A stretch of 64,000 bases of DNA, from positions 496,001 to 560,000 of the forward strand of contig NZ_JABEND010000003.1 in the NCBI RefSeq assembly GCF_013002705.1. Direction: 5' to 3'. A program made the position numbers and the translations under genes. This DNA comes from Nakamurella aerolata. GTDB lineage: Bacteria; Actinomycetota; Actinomycetes; Mycobacteriales; Nakamurellaceae. Numbering within the stretch: position 1 is the first letter of the stretch; each line of letters opens with the position of its first letter. Shown in pieces: positions 54,133 to 64,000 of the stretch. Under the pieces are notes generated by a model, which was given only the letters and a program-made list of their open reading frames with translations, made no database searches and was not told where the DNA came from.

Positions 54133-55085
54133 CGCAGCGACACTCTCGGATCGAGAACGGTGTACAGCAGATCGGCAAGGAAGTTGGCGGCCAGCACCAC
54201 GATCGCGGTCAGCATGCCGACGGCGATCAGCACCGGGTAGTCGCTGTTGGCGGCGTAGTCGACGATCATCGAACCCATGCCCGGCCAGGCGAAGATCTGC
54301 TCGATCAGCACGGCGCCGGCCACCATCAACGGGATCTGCAGCATGACGTAGGTCAGGATCGGCACCAGCGCGTTCCGCAGTACGTGCTTGACGATGGTGG
54401 ACCGCTTGGACAGCCCCTTGGCCGTCGCGGTGCGGATGTAGTCGGCGGTCAGTTCGCTGATCATGGTGCCGCGGACGAACCGCAGCAGCCCGGCCGACAG
54501 GCTCAACCCGAGCACCGTCACCGGCAGCACCAGGTGCTTGAGCTGGTCGACGGTGCTGTGCACGCCGGTGGTGGACATGCCGGCGGACGGCAGCCAGCCC
54601 AGCTTCACCGAGAACACGTAGATGGCCAGGATGCCGGCGAAGAAGCCAGGCGTCGAGATGGCCAGCATCGAGATGAAAGTGATGACGTAGTCGGCGGTTC
54701 GGTTCTTCCGGACCGCGGCCCAGGTGCCGAAGATCAGCGCGATCAGGATCGCCAGGATCAGCGCCAGCCCGATCAGTTCCACGGTCGGCCCGACGCGCTC
54801 ACCGATGATCTCGCTGACCGGACGGCCGTTCTTGATCGAGTTGCCGAGGTCGCCGCGGAACACATCACCCAGCCACGCCAGGTACTGGATGGGAATGGCG
54901 CGGTCCAGTCCCAGCTCGTGCCGCTTCTGCGCCAAGAACTCGGCGGTGCCGGTGTTGTACTGGTCGGGCGGTACCAACATCGCCACCGGATCGCCGGCCA
55001 GGCGCAGCATCGTGAAGATGATGATGGTGATGATGAAGAACACCACCACCGACGAGCCGAGGCGTCTGAGGATGTACGCGCCCAC
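54129..55085 (-). CDS. Oligopeptide ABC transporter permease OppB-like
   Basis: 318 residues. It begins MGAYILRRLGSSVVVFFIIT, the OppB start, with about six helices. The EAA region is TADYIRTATAKGLSKRSTIV followed by HVLRNALVP. GTG 55085 is preceded by AAGGAG six bases upstream. It is the first gene of the four-gene permease/ATPase set and lies 223 bp after the second binding protein, so it is probably co-transcribed with it from the site-4 promoter. Confidence 0.93.
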   Translation of the reverse strand: MGAYILRRLGSSVVVFFIITIIIFTMLRLAGDPVAMLVPPDQYNTGTAEFLAQKRHELGLDRAIPIQYLAWLGDVFRGDLGNSIKNGRPVSEIIGERVGPTVELIGLALILAILIALIFGTWAAVRKNRTADYVITFISMLAISTPGFFAGILAIYVFSVKLGWLPSAGMSTTGVHSTVDQLKHLVLPVTVLGLSLSAGLLRFVRGTMISELTADYIRTATAKGLSKRSTIVKHVLRNALVPILTYVMLQIPLMVAGAVLIEQIFAWPGMGSMIVDYAANSDYPVLIAVGMLTAIVVLAANFLADLLYTVLDPRVSLR

Positions 55086-55308
55086 GGATACTCCTTATCG
55101 CTTGGATCATTTCGACCTGCCGCCGCTGTGCCGCTGACATCACCGCTGGCAGCGGCTCCAACCCTCGCCGACAAGCCCGCTGACATCAATGAAGGGCCGC
55201 TGACCGCAGCGGCCCTCCATCCGACGGCGCGTCCGGCGCAGGTTGCCGGCCGGCCCGCTCGTTCACCTGCGGAACAAGCAGACCGGCCGGCGCTGCCCAC
55301 TGAACGGC

Positions 55309-57189
55309 TCAGCCGGTCTTAGTCCACTTCCACGGCTCCCACCAGTTCGCACCGAGGTCGAGCGGCGGGACGAAGTTCTGCACCTTGCCGCTGGTCGCCC
55401 AGACGATCTTCGGCGAGTACAGCCACATCTGCGACGGATCCTCGTTCTCCATCTTGGATGCCTGCTGGTACAACGACTTTGCCTCTTCCGGCGTCGTCGC
55501 CCGGTCCGCCTTGATCGCGGTGTCCTGGTACTTCTGGTTGCAGTAGAGACCGTTGTTGGGGCCACCGCCCGGCTTCTGGCACGAGGTGATCGGGATGGCG
55601 TTGTACGGGTTCGAGGTGTAGTCGCCGCCGCCGTAGATCACCATGTCGAACTTGGCCTTCGGCACGTTCTCGCTGAACCACGAGCCCTGCACCTGGTCCA
55701 GCTGGATGTTCAACCCGACCTGCTTGAGCTGGTTCTGGATGATCTGCGCCGCCGCGTCCCGGTCCGGGTTGCCGCCGGCGATCCAGCTCAGCTTGATCGG
55801 CTTGCTGGTGTCGAACTTGGCGTCGGCCAGCAGTTGCTTGGCCTTCTCCGGGTCGTACGGGTACTGGTCCAGATCGGGCGCCTGCCACGGCGCGCCGTAG
55901 ACGCTGTTCCGCACAACGCCCTGGTTCTGCAGCGCGCCCTCGACAATCGCCTTGCGGTCGACACCGTAGAAGAAGGCCTGCTTGACCCGCGGGTCCTTGA
56001 ACCGATCCTGGCTCTGGTTCCACACGGCCCGCACGAAGCCGGGCGCCTCCTTCGCGGTGACCGAGACGTCGTTGAAGCCCTTGACCGTCTCCATGTCGAC
56101 GGGGGCGATGTTGCTGACATCGATCTCGCCGGTCTGCAGCTGCTGGGTGGCAACGTCCGAGGTCAGGATCTTCAGGAAGACGTCCTTGACGCCGATCTTG
56201 TAGCGGAAGTTCGGGTTGGCCGTCAGGTGCACCTGCTGGTCGGTGTCGTACTTGTCGACGATGAACGGCCCGATGCCCACTTTCGGGGCCCGGAAGTACG
56301 GGTCCTGGGTGAAGGTCTTGATCGGCAGCTTGCTGATCACGTGGTCGGGCAGGATCCGGATCGACGCGATGATGTTGACGAGGCCGTTGCTCGGCTCGGA
56401 CAGCTTGATGACGATGGTGCTGTCGTCCGGCGCGGTGATCCCGGAGATGGTCTTGCTCTTGCCCGACTCCAGATCCTTGTAGCCGTCCACCTGGGTGAAG
56501 TTGACGAACGGCCCGTTCTCCATGGTGGGGTTCGCCGCGAACTGGTAGGTGGTCAGCACATCCTTGCTGGTGAACGGCTTTCCGTCGCTCCAGGTCAGAC
56601 CCTTCTTCAGTTTGAAGGTGAAGGTCTTCGCGTCGTCAGAGACCTCCGGCATGCTCTCGGCCAGCTCCGGCACCAACTGGCCGGTCTTGGCGTCGGTGCC
56701 CAGCAGCGGCTGGTACATCAACGAGATGACCTCGTTGTCCGGGCCGGAAGCGCCGGCCAGCGGATTGAACAGACCGTTCGGCTTTTGATACATGAACAGG
56801 TTGAGGGTGCCCTTGGCGTCCGCCGCGGCCTGGCCGGGTTGGGCCGGCTCGCCGGTCGGTCCGGCACCGCCGGCACCCGCGCCGGCGCCACCGGATGACG
56901 GTGCCCCCGACGCCCCGGCGCCCGAGCCGGACGCTCCCGATCCCGGCGCGCCGGAACCGGCGGCGCCGGAACCGCTGTCCGCTCCGGACGCGGCGGTCTG
57001 GCCGCCGTCCGCACCGGATCCGGCCGGCGCGGTGGTGGTGCCGGCGCCGGCATTGTTCCCACCGGTGTTGGGGTTGGTCGGGTCGCTGGAGCACGCGGTG
57101 GTGGTCAACGCGAGCGCTACTCCCGCTGCCACGACGACGAGCCCGCGACGGGTGGTTCTGGAGCGCGGAGATCCATGCTGGAAGGCCAA
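55309..57189 (-). CDS. Oligopeptide-type substrate-binding lipoprotein 2
   Basis: 626 residues, paralogous to the protein at 47019-48854 (shared DPTNP start after the lipobox, FMYQKPNG, KWNQSQDRFKD-type segments and WSDGKPFTSKDVL). The signal peptide starts near RTTRRGLVVVAAGVALALTT and ends at an AC lipobox. About 75 Gly/Ala/Ser-rich residues separate the anchor from the SBP5 domain. The start is TTG 57189, supported by GAGAGG eight bases upstream. It heads the leftward operon with the permease and ATPase genes. Confidence 0.9.
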   Translation of the reverse strand: MAFQHGSPRSRTTRRGLVVVAAGVALALTTTACSSDPTNPNTGGNNAGAGTTTAPAGSGADGGQTAASGADSGSGAAGSGAPGSGASGSGAGASGAPSSGGAGAGAGGAGPTGEPAQPGQAAADAKGTLNLFMYQKPNGLFNPLAGASGPDNEVISLMYQPLLGTDAKTGQLVPELAESMPEVSDDAKTFTFKLKKGLTWSDGKPFTSKDVLTTYQFAANPTMENGPFVNFTQVDGYKDLESGKSKTISGITAPDDSTIVIKLSEPSNGLVNIIASIRILPDHVISKLPIKTFTQDPYFRAPKVGIGPFIVDKYDTDQQVHLTANPNFRYKIGVKDVFLKILTSDVATQQLQTGEIDVSNIAPVDMETVKGFNDVSVTAKEAPGFVRAVWNQSQDRFKDPRVKQAFFYGVDRKAIVEGALQNQGVVRNSVYGAPWQAPDLDQYPYDPEKAKQLLADAKFDTSKPIKLSWIAGGNPDRDAAAQIIQNQLKQVGLNIQLDQVQGSWFSENVPKAKFDMVIYGGGDYTSNPYNAIPITSCQKPGGGPNNGLYCNQKYQDTAIKADRATTPEEAKSLYQQASKMENEDPSQMWLYSPKIVWATSGKVQNFVPPLDLGANWWEPWKWTKTG

Positions 57190-57245
57190 CTCAGCACCTC
57201 TCGGGGGTGAGGAGCGCAGCGCCGACGCTGCGCTCTAGACTTATC

Positions 57246-57260
57246 TGAAACGCTATTTCG
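57246..57260. promoter_or_regulatory. IclR-type operator, site 4
   Basis: TGAAAC-GCT-ATTTCG lies 57 bp upstream of binding-protein gene 2 and about 180 bp before the alpha-galactosidase start. It could therefore govern both divergent units. Confidence 0.7.
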
Positions 57261-57438
57261 CAGCATGGGCGAGGGCGGGTCCAGTGTCAAGCGTTGTTAC
57301 CGAGCCGTTGCCCAGCCGATGCTGATCGCGGCACCCGATCGGGCCGGCGCCGCTGGAGCAACGTCCTACCAAACCACCTGCACCATCCCCGCACTTGTCC
57401 GCATCAATGTTGGCATTCCGAACGGAGCAAAACCTGCC

Positions 57439-59880
57439 ATGCCGATCAGCCTGCTTGCTGAGAACTCAGTTGCCGTGCTGCGCACCGACCATGCCAGCTA
57501 CGCGGTGAGCTGGGATCGCCGATCTACGGACGATACGCCGGTGCGGCATCTGCACTGGGGCGCGCCGATCACCGACGCCGACGCGGTCGCGCTGGCGGCC
57601 GTTGACGAACAGCAGCGCCGGTCGACGAGCACCGCGGCCAAGCCCCGCGCGCACTCCGAGGAGTACCCCTTCTTCGGCGGGCTGCGGCGCGAGCCGGAGG
57701 CGCTGAAAATCACCTTTGCCGACGGCGTGCGGGCCCTCGACCTGCAACTGGCCGGCGAACCGCGGGTGGTGGACAGCCTCGACTTCGGCACCACCAGCGG
57801 CGTCTACGGCCCTCGCCGCGCCGGCGCTGCTGGAACCGGCACTGCTGGAACCGATGCTGCTGGAACCGATGCTGCTGGAACCGATGCTGCTGGAACCGAC
57901 GCTGGTGAGCCGGCGGATACCGTCGCCGGCGATCCGGCCCTCGGCGAGCGACTGATCATCGAGTTGGTCGACAGCCACTACCCGGTCAAGGTGACCTTGA
58001 GCTACCGGCTGCACGAGGCCGGTGACGCGGTGATCCGCAGCGCGGTGATCGAGCACACCGGCACCGCGGGCGCAGCCGATACCGCGGACTCTGCCGATGC
58101 CGCGGACTCTGGTGATGCAGGGGATGCAGCGGGAGCAGGGGGCGCAGGGGACGCTGCCCCGATCATCATCGAGAAGGCGTTCTCCGCGAACTTCCCGGTG
58201 CCGCCGTGGCCGACGCCGCGGGTGCTGACCCTCGGCGGCATGTACGGCGCCGAGACCCAGCCGGAGCTGTCGCCGCTGCCGGCCGGCGAGCTGGTGCTGC
58301 AGTCCCGCAACGGCATCCCCGGGCACGATTTCCTGCCGTTCGTCGCGGTCGACCCGGCCGGCACCGCCACCGAGGACGCCGGCGAGGTGTACAGCGTCGC
58401 GCTCGCGTTCTCCGGCAGTTGGAAGATCACCACCCACCGCAGCCACGACGGAGAGGTGCACGTTGTCGCCGGCGTCAACGACAACGACCTTCGGCATCAG
58501 CTGCAGCCGGGCGACCGGCTCGAGTTGCCCGAGGCGATCGGCAGCTACGCACCCGACGGCTTCTCCGGCAGCACCAGGCGCTGGCACCGGTTCCTGCGCG
58601 CTGACGTCGTCAGCCAGCCGCACCGGCCCCGCCCGGTGCACTACAACTCTTGGGAGGCAGCGTATTTCGACCTGAGCGAACAGCAGCAGTTCGAGCTGGC
58701 CGAGCTGGCCGCGGCGCTTGGCGTCGAGCTGTTCGCCATCGACGACGGCTGGTTCGCCGCCAGAGACACCGACCTGGCCGGGCTGGGTGACTGGTTCCCC
58801 AGCCCGACCAAGTTCCCGCGCGGCATGCGCCCGCTGTCCGACCGGGTACACGAGCTCGGCATGGAGTTCGGGCTCTGGGTCGAGCCGGAGATGGTCAACG
58901 AGGACAGCGACCTGTTCCGGGCGCATCCGGATTGGATCTATGCGTGGCCGAACCGGCCGCGTACCTACGGCCGCAACCAGCTGATGCTGGACTTCAGCCG
59001 GCCCGAGGTGCAGGACTGGGCCATCGACACCCTCGAGACGCTGATCCGCCAGGCGAACCTTGACTACCTGAAGTGGGACATGAACCGGCCGCTGGTCGAG
59101 GCCAACTCCCCCGCCGCCGACGCCGGCGAGGTGTGGCTGGCGCACGTCAACGGGCTGTACCGGGTGTGGGGTGAGCTGCGCCGGCGGCACCCGAGGTTGT
59201 GGTTGGAGACCTGCGCCTCCGGCGGCGGCCGGGAAGACATCGGGGCGCTGCGGTACGCCGACTGGGCCTGGCCGAGCGACAACACGGATCCGTTGGAGCG
59301 CTTGGAGATCCAGCGCGGCTTCACCATGGTGAACCCGGCCCTGACCATGGCGTCATGGGTCACCGACCGGCCCGGGCTTTCCGGCCGCGACATTCCGCTG
59401 CAGTTCCGCACCCACGTGGCGATGTGCGGCGTGCTGGCCCTGGCCGGCGACCTGATCGCCTGGTCGGAGGACGAGCACAGCACCGCGGCGGAGTTCGTCC
59501 GGCAGTACAAGCAGATCCGGCCGCTGGTGCAGTTCGGTGCGCAGTTCCGACTCGACGCCCCGGCACCCGGCACCTGGGGCGTCGCCTACGTGGCGTCGGC
59601 CGACCCCGGGTTCCGCGCCAACCGGGTGCCGGCCGGCACCGGCACCGAACCGACACCGGACGCTGCCGTCTTCGTGTTCTCCCAGGCCATGATGCACAGC
59701 GGGCGCGGACACCGCTTCCGCATCCGGGGGCTGCACCCGCAGACGCGATACCTGGTGCGGCACACCGGATCCGGTGAGCAGTGGGAGTTCTCCGGCGAGT
59801 TCCTCGCCGGCCACGGGCTGTTCGTCGAGCTGGGCAAACATTACGACTCGGCGCTGCTGGTGCTCACCGCAGTGGACTGA
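57439..59880 (+). CDS. GH36 alpha-galactosidase
   Basis: 813 residues of glycoside hydrolase family 36. The N-terminal beta-supersandwich is followed by the catalytic barrel, starting at YNSWEAAYFDLSEQQQFELA. The nucleophile Asp lies in YLKWDMNRPL (about 546) and the acid/base Asp in WPSDNTDPLERL (about 613). FAIDDGWFAARD and ETCASGGGRED are further GH36 marks. No signal peptide, so it acts on imported substrates, releasing alpha-galactose or alpha-GalNAc. Two low-complexity insertions (about 130-164 and 207-240) interrupt the N-terminal domain. ATG 57439 fits the family start; CGGAG is 11 bases upstream. Confidence 0.9.
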   Translation: MPISLLAENSVAVLRTDHASYAVSWDRRSTDDTPVRHLHWGAPITDADAVALAAVDEQQRRSTSTAAKPRAHSEEYPFFGGLRREPEALKITFADGVRALDLQLAGEPRVVDSLDFGTTSGVYGPRRAGAAGTGTAGTDAAGTDAAGTDAAGTDAGEPADTVAGDPALGERLIIELVDSHYPVKVTLSYRLHEAGDAVIRSAVIEHTGTAGAADTADSADAADSGDAGDAAGAGGAGDAAPIIIEKAFSANFPVPPWPTPRVLTLGGMYGAETQPELSPLPAGELVLQSRNGIPGHDFLPFVAVDPAGTATEDAGEVYSVALAFSGSWKITTHRSHDGEVHVVAGVNDNDLRHQLQPGDRLELPEAIGSYAPDGFSGSTRRWHRFLRADVVSQPHRPRPVHYNSWEAAYFDLSEQQQFELAELAAALGVELFAIDDGWFAARDTDLAGLGDWFPSPTKFPRGMRPLSDRVHELGMEFGLWVEPEMVNEDSDLFRAHPDWIYAWPNRPRTYGRNQLMLDFSRPEVQDWAIDTLETLIRQANLDYLKWDMNRPLVEANSPAADAGEVWLAHVNGLYRVWGELRRRHPRLWLETCASGGGREDIGALRYADWAWPSDNTDPLERLEIQRGFTMVNPALTMASWVTDRPGLSGRDIPLQFRTHVAMCGVLALAGDLIAWSEDEHSTAAEFVRQYKQIRPLVQFGAQFRLDAPAPGTWGVAYVASADPGFRANRVPAGTGTEPTPDAAVFVFSQAMMHSGRGHRFRIRGLHPQTRYLVRHTGSGEQWEFSGEFLAGHGLFVELGKHYDSALLVLTAVD

Positions 59881-59930
59881 GTCCGCGCCGGCACAGTACA
59901 GCGTCGGGCACATCCGCCACCGGCCTTGCA

Positions 59931-60010
59931 CATCACAGCCGAGTTCGCGCGTCACAGCTCGGTTCGTCAACCATCTCGGCTGTGATGCGCAATCCCAGCT
60001 GTGACGTGCG
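59931..60010. repeat. Nested inverted repeats between convergent genes
   Basis: CATCACAGCCGAG (59931-59943) and CTCGGCTGTGATG (59975-59987) are perfect complements. A second offset pair, CGCGTCACAGCT (59948-59959) and AGCTGTGACGTGCG (59997-60010), is closely similar. The four copies of a CACAGC-containing unit can form two alternative long-loop hairpins; a terminator role for both genes is likely. Confidence 0.7.
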
Positions 60011-60059
60011 AGTCCGACCAAGCCAGTAGCCCGCAGACAACTGCCGGCCGACGCGCGGG

Positions 60060-62006
<1,947 letters not shown>

Positions 62007-62629
62007 GGTGAGGTGGGCTCCAATCGCCGAAGTGGGTGCCGCCGGGAACGGCCGGGCGGCAGCGCAGCGCAGACCGACCGGACGGCGCCGGGGCAGCTAC
62101 CTACCTGCCTCCGGATCCGGCCAGTTCGGCCGACGCAACGCTGCAGACCCCGAACTTCCCTGGTGGCGAAAGCTCGGTGGCGAAAGCTCGGGCCGGCCAT
62201 GGTCACCGCGCGGACAGTCGTCGTCCGGGTCGGCCTGTGCAGACGTGAATCGGCACGACCCAGCGGCTCCGGCATGGCCCAGAACTAACGGACAGAACTC
62301 GTGGACAGGCTCAACGCTAGGACCGCGACGCACCGGAAAACGCCAGGTCAGCCGTGCTGTGGACAACAGAATCGTGAAAGTAGATCGATCAAGGAGGCTC
62401 CGTCAGCGCGTTCCTGTCGGGTCTTGTTGCCTCGTGTCGGAACAGTGCGCCGGCGTTCCCATCCGCAACGCACCGCGAACCGAACCACCACACCTGAGGG
62501 CCCGTCTGGCTCTATGCTCCGACGGCATCGGCCGTCTCGCCCGCGGGCGCGATGGTCGGCCAGCACTCGCCCCACCCGAACTCACACCCGGCCGCTCACC
62601 GTTTCTCCACATTTGTCCGCACAGTGCCT
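62007..62629. other. Spacer upstream of pckG, no gene recognised
   Basis: About 620 bp. It contains a GGTGGCGAAAGCTCG duplication at 62160-62195. Several frames are open on both strands but none shows recognisable protein features or a good start. The pckG promoter should lie in its left part. Confidence 0.45.
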
Positions 62630-62740
62630 TTCGACCAGCTTGCCGTTCGACCCGCTTGTCGTTCGATCAGCTCGCCGTCCGACCAGCTTTACCCTTTCGC
62701 CCTGCTTGCCCTTCCACCAGCTTTGCTTTCGACCAGCTTT
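62630..62740. repeat. 16-bp-period minisatellite
   Basis: Seven units of TTCGACCAGCTTGCCG and variants start at 62630, 62646, 62662, 62678, about 62695, 62712 and 62728. The period is kept although single bases differ, which indicates old duplication with drift. Confidence 0.9.
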
Positions 62741-62784
62741 CCGACTCGCTCCGCCACCACCCCCAGCGGCGCCGTACCTTGTGC

Positions 62785-62850
62785 GCAGCACCGTAATTTG
62801 TGCGCAGCACCGTCTTTCGCGAGCAGCACCGTCTTTCGCGAGCAGCGCCG
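62785..62850. repeat. 19-bp-period tandem repeat
   Basis: GCAGCACCGT (last copy GCAGCGCCG) recurs at 62785, 62804, 62823 and 62842 with an exact 19-bp period. It ends 50 bp before the GGDEF gene start. Confidence 0.9.
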
Positions 62851-62899
62851 CATCCCCGAGCGGCACGGCCCCAGCGGAACCACCCAGAAATCTCACGTC

Positions 62900-64000
62900 A
62901 TGACTCTCCCCCACAGCCATCTCGTCGGCGCGCCGTGGCGACGCACGGCCGCGGTGGGCGCGGCGGGGATGATGGTGCTGGGAATCGTGGCGCCGACGCT
63001 GCTGCTGCCGGCGCTGTTGGTGCTTTCCGGATTCCTCGCTGGCGCCGTCGGCCTGGTGGTGGCGCGCCGGGCCCGCGGCATCGACCGCAACGCCTGGACG
63101 CTGCTCGGCATCGGCCAGTTCGCCAACGGCATCGGCAACCTCAGCTTTCTCGGCGGCCAGCACTTCGTCGTCGCGACCAGCTGGACCATCACCGCGGTGT
63201 TCAACATCGGCACCCTGGTGACGGTGATGGGGATGTTCGCCTTTGTCGCCCCGTCCGGCGACCGGCGGCGGCTGGCGGCGTTCGCGGCCGATTCGGTGAT
63301 GGTGTGCGGCTGCGCGTTCGTGGTGATCTGGACCTGGCGGCTGACCGACTACATCGGCGCGGCCAACCAGCAGGGCACCGTGTTGGGCGCGATGGCCGTG
63401 CTGGGTCTGGTGCTCGATGCGATGGGACTGGCGCTGACACCTGCGATCATCCGGTCGCGGCCACCGGGCGCCCGCGGTGCACTCTGGATGGCCGTCTTCG
63501 CGCTGGTCATCGCCGCCGTCGGCGACCTCGATCAGGCGCTGACGGCGATCCGGCTGCCCGAGGAGCTGGCTCCGCTCGGTTGGCTGATGTCGTCGAGCCT
63601 GCTGCTGGTGGGAGCGACGCTGGTGCAGGGCACCGCCGAGCGGGTGCCGCGGAAGCCGTTGCGGGGCCCGCTGGATTTCACCTCGGCGGCGATTCTGGCC
63701 ACAACGCTGACCCTGCTGCTGGGCGGACGCACTCTTGACGGAGTCGCGCGGTTGACGCTGCTGGCGTTGACGGTGCTGATCGTCGGGCGACACATGGTGG
63801 TGTACAGCAGCAATCGCCGCCTGCGCCGGGAGTTGCAGTACCAGGCTTTTCACGACAGATTGACGGGCTTGCCGAACCGGTCGCAGTTCGAGCGCGAGTT
63901 GGCCGGCGCCCTCGATGCGGCATCGACCGCAACGGTGTTGTTCGGTGACCTCGACGGTTTCAAGGAGATCAACGACACCTACGGTCACGCCGCAGGGGAC
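62900..64000 (+). CDS. Membrane GGDEF protein (putative diguanylate cyclase), 3' end beyond window
   Basis: 367 codons from ATG 62900 remain open to the right edge. The N-terminal 290 residues hold about eight to nine hydrophobic segments (for example GMMVLGIVAPTLLLPALLVL, ALWMAVFALVIAAVGDLD). A short linker (YSSNRRLRRELQYQAFHD) leads into the start of a GGDEF domain: LTGLPNRSQFERELAGAL and VLFGDLDGFKEINDTYGHAA. The catalytic GGDEF motif itself, and any EAL domain, lie outside the window. It probably makes or senses cyclic di-GMP. Confidence 0.88.
   Translation, partial: MTLPHSHLVGAPWRRTAAVGAAGMMVLGIVAPTLLLPALLVLSGFLAGAVGLVVARRARGIDRNAWTLLGIGQFANGIGNLSFLGGQHFVVATSWTITAVFNIGTLVTVMGMFAFVAPSGDRRRLAAFAADSVMVCGCAFVVIWTWRLTDYIGAANQQGTVLGAMAVLGLVLDAMGLALTPAIIRSRPPGARGALWMAVFALVIAAVGDLDQALTAIRLPEELAPLGWLMSSSLLLVGATLVQGTAERVPRKPLRGPLDFTSAAILATTLTLLLGGRTLDGVARLTLLALTVLIVGRHMVVYSSNRRLRRELQYQAFHDRLTGLPNRSQFERELAGALDAASTATVLFGDLDGFKEINDTYGHAAGD

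Noticed and set aside
62582-63988. 468-codon minus-strand frame over the GGDEF gene
   Set aside because: Shadow frame; the opposite strand encodes clear membrane segments and a GGDEF start.

Overview
The window is about 64 kb of very GC-rich chromosomal DNA from an actinomycete. Evidence: GC-rich third codon positions, many GTG and TTG starts, an F420-type LLM oxidoreductase, a GTP-type PEP carboxykinase, a FadE5-like acyl-CoA dehydrogenase, branched-chain keto-acid dehydrogenase genes, a second ClpP pair with a PopR/ClgR-like regulator, a CGNR zinc-finger protein and an XRE/SnoaL neighbourhood. A Frankineae/Nakamurella-like host is a guess only. No rRNA, tRNA, CRISPR array, insertion sequence or prophage was seen.

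Layout. 0-10 kb: mixed single genes (acyl-CoA dehydrogenase behind a double operator, ROK kinase, nitronate monooxygenase-like enzyme, a deleted XRE regulator beside a SnoaL protein, EamA exporter, CGNR protein, GroES-like protein, secreted nucleoside hydrolase). 9.9-10.5 kb: remnants of an MFS exporter and its MarR regulator, back to back. 10.6-12.4 kb: a threonyl-tRNA synthetase-like gene without editing domain, preceded by a 16-residue leader peptide with four consecutive Thr codons and alternative hairpins, which reads as a threonine attenuator. 12.9-16.1 kb: MFS exporter with ArsR-rhodanese regulator, then a lipoprotein gene broken at a G7 tract. 16.5-20.6 kb: branched-chain keto-acid dehydrogenase (E1a-E1b-E2). 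21-25.6 kb: Tam-like methyltransferase, CoxG-like protein, LLM oxidoreductase plus HAD phosphatase, DUF72 protein. 25.7-27.7 kb: PopR/ClgR-like regulator ending in Ala-Ala facing a clpP-clpP operon that carries a dyad matching the PopR layout. 28-34 kb: cation diffusion facilitator, ECF sigma/anti-sigma pair, membrane proteins and a secreted lipoprotein.

34.4-59.9 kb is a catabolic island: D-threonine aldolase/D-serine dehydratase-like enzyme, two amidohydrolases (one an N-acyl-D-amino-acid deacylase), two Gfo/Idh/MocA oxidoreductases, a fumarylacetoacetase-family hydrolase, an IclR regulator, RidA, an alpha/beta hydrolase, a secreted sialidase-like protein, a class-III aminotransferase, a complete Opp-type ABC importer with two binding lipoproteins, and a GH36 alpha-galactosidase. 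Four promoter regions in it carry the same 15-bp dyad TGAAAM-N3-RTTTCR, the 6-3-6 layout of IclR-family sites. I infer one IclR-controlled regulon for import and breakdown of D-amino-acid-containing or N-acylated peptides or glycopeptides. 60-64 kb: PEP carboxykinase, a repeat-filled spacer and the start of a GGDEF protein cut by the window edge.

A pervasive oddity is micro-tandem repetition. Non-coding spacers carry minisatellites with regular periods (12, 14, 16, 19 and 21 bp), some of them copies of a gene's own stop-codon region. Coding genes carry in-frame low-complexity expansions, including Gly/Ala insertions inside otherwise conserved enzymes.
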